A stretch of DNA of 5,787 nucleotides from Anaerolineae bacterium. Lineage in GTDB: Bacteria; Chloroflexota; Anaerolineae; JAAYZQ01. The notes below the pieces were generated by a model. The model made no database searches. It saw nothing but the letters and a program-made list of their open reading frames with translations, and was not told the DNA's origin. Within the stretch, counting starts at the first letter, position 1. Each line of letters starts with the position of its first letter. Positions 1 to 5,193 of the stretch are shown piece by piece. Made by a program: the position numbers and the translations under genes. Location: assembly GCA_016926595.1 (NCBI GenBank), contig JAFGOG010000583.1, positions 1 through 5,787 on the forward strand. Direction: 5' to 3'.

Positions 1-42
1 ACCTTCAAAGTTCACGTTTATCATGGATGGCGCTGTTGTTGA

Positions 43-969
43 CTACCACGTCTTGACCCACGAATCGGACAGCTCCAGTGTGCCCAGTGCTGCGCCATAG
101 AGTGCATTCGCCGCCGCGTCATAGCCGTTGGCCAAGGCACGCGTTCCCCCCAGCCGCTGCATGCGGCGCAGCCCTTCCCAGATCACGGCCTTGCCCAACC
201 CACGCCGCTGGTGCTCGGCGGCGGTGCCCACCAGCACGCACACGCCGCTGCGTGTGACATCATCATACCAGATCGTGCAAAAAGCCGCGATTTCGCCGGC
301 CTCGGTGGCAGCCACGAGGTCGAGGTCCCGGCGGTAGAGAGGCGTGGCCTGGATGTTCCGGTACCACTCCCACCCCTCGTACGCCTCGTCGGGGTCGTCT
401 GGATGAAAGGCGCGCCACGACGCCCAACTGCGCGCCGGGTGCTCGTCCACGTCGCCCATCGAGCGAATGGTGTAGCCTTCCGCCACCGGCACTGCCGGGA
501 TGGCTGCATCCAGGTCCCGCGACCAGTGGTGTATCGGCTCCCCCCATTCCCGGTATCCGCGCCGCGCAAGCACTGCCAGCCGGAGGTCATCGTCACGGTC
601 CCCATTCACGATCAGGTATCGCCGGCCGTCGCTCGTGTCCGCGGCAAACCGTTCTTCGGCCACCGCCAGCACCTCTTCCTCCAGTGCCTGCGTGCGAAAG
701 GAGGGATGCATGTGCAGAAACGCCTCGCCGGCATAGACCGGGTGGAGCACCGCGGCGATCTCGCCTGCAGCCGTCTCCCACGGTAGTGTCACCTCTTCGA
801 CCGGAGCGCAACTCTGGCAATTTGCGATCAGGTGCCAGCGCCAGTAGTCGAGCCGGGCGACGTGCCAGCTCCGCTCGCGCCGGCCGTTGAGAAGGAACAC
901 GTTGCGCAGAAACGCCCGGATGCGCCAGTAATCGTCCTCGTCTCGATACATCCGCATGGACGGTTTCAA
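43..969 (-). CDS. GNAT family N-acetyltransferase (double GNAT-like)
   Basis: Probably transfers an acetyl group from acetyl-CoA to a small-molecule amine in the cytoplasm; the substrate cannot be told. With the TTG start at 969 the protein is 308 aa. The C-terminal half is a clear GNAT domain: motif A VGTAAEHQRRGLGKA (about residues 247-261, with the RRGLGK acetyl-CoA pyrophosphate loop), followed by the motif-B-like stretch NGYDAAANALYGAALG. The N-terminal half (YRDEDDYWRIRAFLRN onward) resembles a degenerate second GNAT fold without a readable acetyl-CoA loop. I chose TTG because GGTGAGGT (977-984) sits 7 nt before it; the ATG at 957 has no usable Shine-Dalgarno. Further upstream the frame reads through repeat DNA, so an earlier start is unlikely. 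It lies 82 bp downstream of the phosphotransferase on the same strand and is probably co-transcribed with it. Family call firm, function unknown. Confidence 0.88.
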   Translation of the reverse strand: MKPSMRMYRDEDDYWRIRAFLRNVFLLNGRRERSWHVARLDYWRWHLIANCQSCAPVEEVTLPWETAAGEIAAVLHPVYAGEAFLHMHPSFRTQALEEEVLAVAEERFAADTSDGRRYLIVNGDRDDDLRLAVLARRGYREWGEPIHHWSRDLDAAIPAVPVAEGYTIRSMGDVDEHPARSWASWRAFHPDDPDEAYEGWEWYRNIQATPLYRRDLDLVAATEAGEIAAFCTIWYDDVTRSGVCVLVGTAAEHQRRGLGKAVIWEGLRRMQRLGGTRALANGYDAAANALYGAALGTLELSDSWVKTW

Positions 970-976
970 GATGTCT

Positions 977-984
977 ACCTCACC
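977..984 (-). promoter_or_regulatory. Ribosome binding site that selects a TTG start
   Basis: Minus-strand GGTGAGGT lies 7 nt upstream of an in-frame TTG (969-967), a good spacing. It is 19 nt from the nearest downstream ATG (957-955), which is too far. This is the basis for giving the acetyltransferase a TTG start and a MKPSMRMYRDEDD N-terminus. Confidence 0.5.
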
Positions 985-998
985 TGTAGTTCGAACAA

Positions 999-1068
999 GG
1001 TTACACAGAGATTCACAGAGATAAAACGGAGACACACAGAGATTCTACTCATCATTCTCCGTGTAACC
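999..1068. repeat. CACAGAG-type intergenic repeat with inverted ends
   Basis: The 70-bp segment is bounded by a 13-bp inverted repeat with one mismatch: GGTTACACAGAGA at 999-1011 and TCTCCGTGTAACC at 1056-1068. Inside, ACACAGAGATTC occurs twice exactly (1003-1014 and 1034-1045), with further CACAGAG and CGGAGAC units between. Repeats built of CACAGAG/ACGGAG words are, as I recall, frequent between genes in environmental bacterial genomes. The element fills the gap between the phosphotransferase and the acetyltransferase. Its right end covers the last codons and the stop of the phosphotransferase. As RNA it could fold into a stem, so it may tune read-through or mRNA stability, but no T tract marks it as a terminator. 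Confidence 0.7.
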
Positions 1069-2110
1069 GGTTCACATAGTTCAGAGCAAACGCTGCGCCT
1101 CGGTACATCACCTGCTCCATCTCCTCGTCGAGAGAGCCGGGGTGGAGATGGTCCACGCCGACCATCCAGAGCGTGTAATAGACATAAAAGGACGCGGTGA
1201 ATAGTTGTAGCTGGCCGAGCTGCGCTTCGGGCAAGGCACGGTGCTCGGCATAGCCCTCGAACAGCGCATCTCGAAAGCGGGCATAGTCCGGGATGCCGAC
1301 ACAGTGGGCCAGCGCTACGGCCAGATCGTACACCCAGTAGCCGAACCCGGAGCCGTCAAAGTCGATCGGGCGGGGCTGGCCGCGCCAGAACAGCAGATTG
1401 GCGTCCAGGCCCAGGTCAGCGTGGATCAGGCCATACGCCTCGGGTCCGGTGCCCCAGGCGTCGGTCAGTTGGCGGAACTGCCGGGTGATGATTTTGAATG
1501 GCTCGACCCAGTTCGGCGGGAGGTACCCCCAACACTCTCCCGGCGGAAGGCCGATTTCAGGGTCGTTCATAAACAGGCCATCCCAGTCGTAGCGGCGCTT
1601 GGATGAATGCCCCGGTGGAAGCGGCCATCCTTGAGTAAGGTTGTGCATGCGAGCCATCAGCCGGCCCTGTGCGCGGTAATGTTCGGGCCGGCCGCGATCC
1701 GGGAGCAGCCGTCCCTTGATCCAGTGTTGCAGCGTGCAAACCCGGATTTCCGGGACGCCAGGGTCGGCCACGTGCGTCAGCCAGCCACCGTCCAGCCGGG
1801 GAATCGGTTCCGGCACCGGCAGGCCGGCGCCGCGCATGGCAGCCAGCCACGCCATCTCTAGCTCGAGCGCCTCCGGCGCCTGCCAGCCGGGCATGTAGAG
1901 TCGGAGCAGGTATCGGCCTGGCTCGAACAGGCCGTCGTCCGGTTGGGCAGCTTCTGGCCTGGGGCCCCGGACCTTGTAGAGCGTATTGCCGGCAGAGTAA
2001 AAAAACTCGCAGGGGGCTCCATCAAGCCCGTACTCTTCCAGTGCGGCTCGTGCCAGCCGCCACAGCCGCCGCAGACGACCGCGGCGCGTCAGTTCAGTGT
2101 ACGGTTTCAT
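1052..2110 (-). CDS. APH-fold phosphotransferase (aminoglycoside phosphotransferase / homoserine kinase-like)
   Basis: Expected to transfer the ATP gamma-phosphate to the hydroxyl of a small molecule in the cytoplasm. The family includes antibiotic kinases, choline/homoserine kinases and protein kinases such as SrkA, so the substrate is open. The 352-aa length is normal. Visible are a nucleotide-loop-like GNTLYKV (41-47), YLLRLY (67-72) at the beta-3 position usually holding Lys or Arg, and a conserved acidic helix ALELEMAWL (81-89). The catalytic loop is HADLGLDAN (230-238, H230, D232, N238), and the metal-binding IDFDGSG (249-255, D250) replaces the DFG. The loop has one more residue between D and N than the common HGDLHxGN form. 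The ATG at 2110 has an AAGGAG site 5 nt upstream and a consensus extended -10 just beyond. The final codons (LHGE and TGA) lie inside the adjacent repeat. Family call firm; antibiotic resistance is not shown. Confidence 0.9.
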   Translation of the reverse strand: MKPYTELTRRGRLRRLWRLARAALEEYGLDGAPCEFFYSAGNTLYKVRGPRPEAAQPDDGLFEPGRYLLRLYMPGWQAPEALELEMAWLAAMRGAGLPVPEPIPRLDGGWLTHVADPGVPEIRVCTLQHWIKGRLLPDRGRPEHYRAQGRLMARMHNLTQGWPLPPGHSSKRRYDWDGLFMNDPEIGLPPGECWGYLPPNWVEPFKIITRQFRQLTDAWGTGPEAYGLIHADLGLDANLLFWRGQPRPIDFDGSGFGYWVYDLAVALAHCVGIPDYARFRDALFEGYAEHRALPEAQLGQLQLFTASFYVYYTLWMVGVDHLHPGSLDEEMEQVMYRGAAFALNYVNRLHGE

Positions 2111-2139
2111 GTAGACTCCTTTTGTTTTCGATCCTGGTT

Positions 2140-2148
2140 ATTATAGCA
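2140..2148 (-). promoter_or_regulatory. Extended -10 promoter for the phosphotransferase gene
   Basis: Minus-strand TGCTATAAT is a perfect -10 hexamer with the TGn extension. It lies 29 nt before the ATG at 2110, so transcription should start near 2133 and give a leader of about 22 nt carrying AAGGAG. There is no recognisable TTGACA at 16-18 bp, as is normal for extended -10 promoters. It probably drives the phosphotransferase and, through the repeat, the acetyltransferase. Confidence 0.6.
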
Positions 2149-2244
2149 GGGGTTGCCCACCGGCGCATCCGCCAGCCGGCCAATAGCTGCCTGGACAGGC
2201 GCCCAATTTTCTCCTGGGCCAGGTTCATTTGCCGGCGTTGCCTA
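2149..2244. other. Intergenic stretch without recognised coding content
   Basis: No frame on either strand gives a start with a ribosome site or a recognisable protein here. In particular, none of the three plus frames continues the repeat protein that appears after 2311, so its missing 5' part is not simply frameshifted nearby. Confidence 0.5.
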
Positions 2245-2312
2245 TGGAGTCCCGAGCTTGCTCGGGGAGGCTTTCACCCGTCAGACACTTCCCGAGCAAG
2301 CTCGGGACTCCA
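2245..2312. repeat. REP/BIME-like double palindrome
   Basis: Two 22-bp arms (2245-2266 and 2291-2312) are perfect reverse complements around a 24-nt loop. Each arm is itself a small hairpin: CCCGAGCTTGCTCGGG on the left and CCCGAGCAAGCTCGGG on the right (7-bp stem, 2-nt loop), flanked by TGGAGT or ACTCCA. Two palindromic units in opposite orientation is the architecture of bacterial REP pairs (BIMEs), which spread through RAYT-type transposases. No such transposase is in the window. The right arm ends where recognisable sequence of the truncated repeat protein begins. Confidence 0.8.
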
Positions 2313-2748
2313 ATATAGTTCCATCGCCTTGAATTCCAGCGACTACCCACGGATCAGCACTGGGTTTGCCATTCTCCGATACGCGTACAAGGATGATACC
2401 GGTTGGCATCTTGAGACAGTTGACTCGGCCGGTACCGTGGGCAGGTATACTTCCCTGGCGCTGGATAGCAGCGGTAATCCTCACATCAGCTACTATGATT
2501 CCACCAACAAGAATGTCAAATATGCCTACCAGGATGATACCGGTTGGCATCTGGGGATCGTGGGCCCGGCCAGCAGCCAGGCTCCATATCCTTCCCTGGC
2601 TTTGGATAGTGACGGTACCGCTCATGTCAGCTACTTTGACTGGGCCAACAGCGACCTCGAGTATGCTTACGCCAAATTCGTCTCGTTTCGCGTTTACTTG
2701 CCTATCATAGCCAGGCAGCCGGCTGTGCAGCCTGATTGTACCTGGTGA
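2311..2748 (+). pseudogene. 5'-truncated secreted repeat protein (beta-propeller-like) remnant
   Basis: The frame encodes three related units starting at 2314, 2446 and 2587: YSSIALNSSDYPRI, YTSLALDSSGNPHISYYD and YPSLALDSDGTAHVSYFD. The first two continue with YAYxDDTGWHLxxV. Units two and three are 141 bp (47 codons) apart; unit one is three codons shorter. The 21 bases from 2391 are repeated exactly from 2532. Repeats of the form SLALDSSGNPHISYYDSTNKxxKYAYxDxTGWHxETV are known from large extracellular bacterial and archaeal proteins predicted to fold as beta-propellers. The tail FRVYLPIIAR resembles the YLPL(V/I) tails I associate with Chloroflexota surface proteins. No signal peptide, start codon or ribosome site precedes it: the frame meets the REP-like palindrome and then unrelated sequence. 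It is therefore probably a dead C-terminal fragment. An antisense frame also stays open here, but it is a by-product of the repeats. Confidence 0.72.
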
Positions 2749-2864
2749 GTCGTTCTCTACAGGTTGTCGGGGTCTGGCGGGCAGGATCACGTCTGGTGGG
2801 GAAAAAAGCCCGGCATAGTTTGGACGGGGTCCGATCTTGACATTGCGCCGCCCTGGCCCCAACG
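2749..2864. other. Intergenic stretch between convergent coding regions
   Basis: Nothing coding is supported. A run of six A (2802-2807) would read as T6 in permease-direction transcripts, preceded by only a weak GGACCCCGTCC hairpin. It could be a fallback terminator. Confidence 0.3.
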
Positions 2865-2895
2865 GACTCCCTGGCGCGCCAGGCGCCAGGGAGTC
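2865..2895. terminator. Strong hairpin after the ABC operon (possible terminator or REP-like palindrome)
   Basis: GACTCCCTGGCGC (2865-2877) and its exact reverse complement GCGCCAGGGAGTC (2883-2895) form a 13-bp GC-rich stem with a 5-nt loop. The stem begins 25 nt beyond the permease stop, the place expected for a terminator or mRNA 3'-end protector. No T tract follows on either strand, so classical Rho-independent termination is doubtful. The sequence is palindromic whichever strand is read and may serve both converging transcripts, or be a separate REP-type element. Confidence 0.6.
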
Positions 2896-2920
2896 GTGGA
2901 TACCGGCGGTGTCGAGGTGC

Positions 2921-3787
2921 TTATGCTGTGGGTGCCGTGCTGTTCGCACCCCTGACCCTGCGCAGCGCCGGCAGCCGCCAGCCCCCCTCGCCGGCGATGC
3001 GGATGTCGCGCCGCTCGAACCGCCACCAGGCGATCACGGCGAGCAGCGCGCTCACGGCGATCAGACCGAGGAACGAGGCCAGGTCAAGTCTCACGATGGC
3101 ATCGGCGCCCTGAAAGTAGTCGTAGGGCAGGAAGCGCGCCACCGCCGCGAGCTGCTCGTTCAGGCTCGCCAGCGACGTCAGCAGGTAGCTGGTCACCAGC
3201 ACCAGGCCCGCGCCCGCGGCCGCCAGCCGGCGCGACGGCAGCAGCAGGCTCAGCAGCAGCGCCACCGCGCCATAGATCAGCGTCTGCGCCAGCACGGGCA
3301 GGAAGGGCAGCGCCATCTCGCCCCAGCTCACGTCGAGGCTCGACCCGCCCAGCAGGACCGAAAAGCCCAGCCAGCCGATAACCAGGATGCCCAGGGTCGC
3401 GGCGAGGAAGGCGAGCACGCGCCCCCAGAAGAGGGCGGTCCTGCTAACGGGATGGGCCACGATCAGGTCGAGGCGCCCGCTCTCCTCGTCGCTCGCCAGC
3501 AGGCCGCTGCCCGCGATGACGGCAAAGATGCCAAGGATGACCGGCAGCATCGAGAACCCGTACATGCCAAGGTACCCTTGCGGCGTGGCCAGGCTGGCTG
3601 CGTCGCCGCCAAAGAAGGCCAGGAACTCGGGCGGATAGCTCTCGATCATCTGCATAAAGTCGCCCTGCTGCTCCATAAACACGTCGTAGAATGGGACCAG
3701 GATCAGGCCGAGGGCGGCGACGCCGAGGCCCCAGCCGAGGATCTGCCCGCGAAACGACGAAAGCGTGTAACGCACTGTTGTGAACAT
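2921..3787 (-). CDS. ABC-2 type transporter permease subunit
   Basis: Integral inner-membrane half of an ABC exporter, working with the ATPase encoded just upstream; the substrate is unknown. The 288-aa protein has about six hydrophobic segments: residues 16-36, 78-98, 119-146, 159-184, 187-208 and 237-256. The cytosolic loop DEESGRLDLIVAHPVSR (100-116) before segment three is typical of ABC-2 permeases, where the E-G-LD-A-PVSR pattern faces the ATPase. The tail FERRDIRIAGEGGW (257-270) is cytosolic. I chose the ATG at 3787, giving MFTTVRYTLSSFRGQ, because AGGAGAG precedes it at suitable distance. An alternative ATG at 3826 overlaps the ATPase stop as TGATG and would add 13 residues (MPLRSRGYEESAN); it would imply translational coupling but has a poorer ribosome site. 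The gap to the ATPase stop is 38 nt, so the two are one transcript. Confidence 0.9.
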   Translation of the reverse strand: MFTTVRYTLSSFRGQILGWGLGVAALGLILVPFYDVFMEQQGDFMQMIESYPPEFLAFFGGDAASLATPQGYLGMYGFSMLPVILGIFAVIAGSGLLASDEESGRLDLIVAHPVSRTALFWGRVLAFLAATLGILVIGWLGFSVLLGGSSLDVSWGEMALPFLPVLAQTLIYGAVALLLSLLLPSRRLAAAGAGLVLVTSYLLTSLASLNEQLAAVARFLPYDYFQGADAIVRLDLASFLGLIAVSALLAVIAWWRFERRDIRIAGEGGWRLPALRRVRGANSTAPTA

Positions 3788-3825
3788 GTTTGCACTCTCC
3801 TCGTATCCTCTGCTGCGCAGAGGCA

Positions 3826-4740
3826 TCAGATCTTCTCATAGTAGCGCAGGAACACCTCTTCGAGCGAGGGCCTGCTCGTCTCCAGGTCGCGCACGGGCAG
3901 ACTGCCCAGCGCGCGGACCAGCGCTTCCATGTCGCCTTCCACCTGCAGGGTGATCCGCTGGCTGTCGTCGCGCGACAGCAGGGTTACGCCCGGCAGGCGG
4001 GCCAGGGCATCGCAGTCCACCGGCTCTTTGAATTCGATCGTCGCCTGGCGCAGCGCCCTGTCGACCAGAGCCTGTGTGTCGGCCACCTCGACGATCTCGC
4101 CCTCCCGGATCATGCCCACCCGGTCGGCCACCGCCTGCACCTCGCTCATGATGTGCGAGCTGAAAAAGACGGTGGCGCCCTCCGCCCGTGCCTCGCGGAT
4201 CAGGTCCAGCACCTCTTGCTGCATCAGCGGGTCGAGGCCGCTCGTCGGCTCGTCGAGCAGCAGCAACTCCGGGCGGTGCATGAGCGCCTGGACGACGCCG
4301 ACCTTTTGCTTGTTGCCCTTGGACAGGTTCTTGATCGGCCGGCCCAGGTCCAACTGCAGCCGATCGGCCAGGGTGCGCACGTGCGCCCAATCGGCCACGC
4401 CGCCGCGCATGTCGGCCAGGAACCGGAGCTGCCGCTCGGCGCTGAGGTTGTCGTTCAGGTGCAGCTCGCCCGGCAGGTAGCCGGTGCGCGCCTGCACCGA
4501 CACGGGATCGGCCTGCGGGTCGATGCCAAGCACGCGCAGCGCGCCGCCGTCGGGGCGGATCAGATCGAGCAGGCAGCGGATCGTTGTCGTCTTGCCCGCT
4601 CCGTTCGGCCCCAGAAAGCCGAATATCTCTCCCCGCCGCACCTCCAGGTCCACTCCGCGCAGCGCCTGCACCTTGCCATACGCCTTGCGCAGCCCACGCG
4701 TCACCAACACACTTTCCCCTCCAAATCCATTCGTCGCCAT
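3826..4740 (-). CDS. ABC transporter ATP-binding protein (ABC-2 exporter type)
   Basis: Cytoplasmic ATPase that powers the permease encoded next to it. The 304-aa protein has every catalytic element in order: Walker A GPNGAGKTT (44-52), signature LSKGNKQKV (139-147), Walker B LLLLDEP (159-165), D-loop SGLD (167-170) and switch His196 in SSH. At the Q-loop position it reads TGYLPGELHLND (86-97), without the usual Gln, as is common among relatives with the YLPGE form. After about residue 220 comes the C-terminal extension found in drug-, lantibiotic- and lipid-type ABC-2 exporters, ending PSLEEVFLRYYEKI. The ATG at 4740 is preceded by GAGAGGAG about 9 nt upstream. It follows the small gene by 49 nt with no clear promoter between, so all three genes may be one operon. 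No regulator gene that might reveal the substrate is next to it. Confidence 0.95.
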   Translation of the reverse strand: MATNGFGGESVLVTRGLRKAYGKVQALRGVDLEVRRGEIFGFLGPNGAGKTTTIRCLLDLIRPDGGALRVLGIDPQADPVSVQARTGYLPGELHLNDNLSAERQLRFLADMRGGVADWAHVRTLADRLQLDLGRPIKNLSKGNKQKVGVVQALMHRPELLLLDEPTSGLDPLMQQEVLDLIREARAEGATVFFSSHIMSEVQAVADRVGMIREGEIVEVADTQALVDRALRQATIEFKEPVDCDALARLPGVTLLSRDDSQRITLQVEGDMEALVRALGSLPVRDLETSRPSLEEVFLRYYEKI

Positions 4741-4776
4741 CTTTCTTCACTCCTCTCTTTCAAGAACCCCGGATCG

Positions 4777-4820
4777 CCGAATCCCGAATCTACCAATCTA
4801 CCATCCCCCCATCCCCCTCC
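4777..4820. repeat. Short simple-sequence tandem repeats
   Basis: The stretch is made of short units in series: CCGAATC twice in tandem (4777-4790), then TACCAATC and TACCATC, then ATCCCCCC and ATCCCCC. It spans the end of the small gene and the spacer before the ATPase gene. It may arise by slippage and is likely variable in length among strains. Confidence 0.5.
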
Positions 4821-5032
4821 TCTCGCCGCACCAGCAACAAAGGCAAGCCCAGTGTGTAGAGCCTGTGCAGGACGCCGAGCAAGGCAGCCTGGTCGACCAT
4901 GGCGCCGGTCAGCGTGGTGGTCTCGGGCTCTGCCCCCGGCTCGACGCTGACGTGCAGGTCGTCGAACCAGTGCGCCCAACGCTCCCCGAGTTGACCCTGC
5001 ACCTGAATCCGGTACCGCCACGGCTGCGTCAT
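4790..5032 (-). CDS. Small conserved hypothetical protein (80 aa)
   Basis: I recognise the pattern but not a function. It is 80 aa and soluble, with no signal peptide or membrane segment. The order RYRIQVQGQLGERWAHWFDDL, an acidic linker, TTTLTGAMVDQAALLGVLHRLYTLGLPLLLV matches a small family common in Chloroflexota and Actinomycetota. In that family a W-x-x-WF-x-x-L strand is followed by TxLTGxxxDQAALxGxLxxxxxLGLPLL. I know no characterised member. The ATG at 5032 has a perfect AGGAGG seven bases upstream, and an extended -10 lies at 5071-5079, so expression looks good. The last ten or so residues (REEGDGGMVDW) are encoded by simple-sequence DNA and are probably not conserved. Its position directly before the ABC genes on the same strand suggests co-transcription, but a role in transport is only a guess. 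Confidence 0.8.
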   Translation of the reverse strand: MTQPWRYRIQVQGQLGERWAHWFDDLHVSVEPGAEPETTTLTGAMVDQAALLGVLHRLYTLGLPLLLVRREEGDGGMVDW

Positions 5033-5039
5033 GGTCCAT

Positions 5040-5045
5040 CCTCCT
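5040..5045 (-). promoter_or_regulatory. Consensus Shine-Dalgarno of the small gene
   Basis: Minus-strand AGGAGG ends 7 nt before the ATG at 5032. It favours this ATG over another one six bases upstream (5038), which would have no spacing to the same site, and supports the small reading frame as a real gene. Confidence 0.7.
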
Positions 5046-5070
5046 CTGTCTGCGTGCTTGACCCCAGGAT

Positions 5071-5079
5071 ATCATACCA
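5071..5079 (-). promoter_or_regulatory. Extended -10 promoter for the small gene/ABC operon
   Basis: Minus-strand TGGTATGAT is an extended -10 (TATGAT, 5 of 6 matches, plus TGn). A start near 5064 would give a leader of about 30 nt containing AGGAGG. The -35 region is weak. The same nine bases occur inverted at 5104-5112, so the motif might instead be an operator half-site. Confidence 0.45.
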
Positions 5080-5103
5080 GAGGGATGAGTCGCATCAGCC
5101 GCG

Positions 5104-5124
5104 TGGTATGATCCGGGTATGATC
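5104..5124 (+). repeat. Tandem TGGTATGATC-like motif in divergent promoter region
   Basis: GGTATGATC occurs at 5105-5113 and again at 5116-5124, a spacing of 11 bp or about one helical turn. The first copy with its leading T is the exact inverse of 5071-5079. The arrangement suits a transcription factor binding to one helix face, or alternative extended -10 elements on the plus strand. Confidence 0.45.
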
Positions 5125-5139
5125 TTGTCGCATCGATTC

Positions 5140-5168
5140 TTGTCGATCCCGGTCGAGTGTGGTATTGT
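5140..5168 (+). promoter_or_regulatory. Candidate promoter for the S66 peptidase gene
   Basis: TTGTCG (5140-5145) and TATTGT (5163-5168) are separated by 17 bp and each match the sigma-70 hexamers at 4 of 6 positions. A TG extension (5160-5161) precedes the -10. Transcription would begin near 5175, about 19 nt before the ATG. Confidence 0.4.
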
Positions 5169-5193
5169 GGAGACACGGAGGGGAAACCGAGCC

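Noticed and set aside
22..24. Possible minus-strand ATG starting a gene that runs off the left edge (MINVNFEG)
   Set aside because: Only eight codons are visible and there is no ribosome site; the first 42 bases give nothing that can be supported.
2201..2219. Small GCCCA...TGGGC inverted repeat upstream of the phosphotransferase promoter
   Set aside because: Only five base pairs with a nine-base loop, expected by chance in GC-rich DNA.
2041..2310. Upstream extension of the repeat-protein frame to an ATG at 2041
   Set aside because: This part is antisense to the phosphotransferase start and promoter, crosses the palindrome, and shows no signal peptide or repeat units.
2837..2842. Perfect TTGACA -35 hexamer on the plus strand
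   Set aside because: No -10 hexamer at 16-18 bp and no plus-strand gene follows, so chance is likely.
2281..2949. 222-codon open frame on the minus strand opposite the repeat protein
   Set aside because: It mirrors the plus-strand repeats, and its sequence resembles no family. The plus frame gives the recognisable SLALDSSGNPHISYYD...DDTGWH units.
2837..3841. Long plus-strand frame (334 codons) opposite the permease
   Set aside because: Rich in Gln, Arg, Ala and His with no domain; a typical antisense shadow of a high-GC gene. The opposite strand shows a clear ABC-2 permease.
3790..4950. Long plus-strand frame (386 codons) opposite the ATPase
   Set aside because: Low-complexity antisense shadow; the minus strand has all ABC ATPase motifs.
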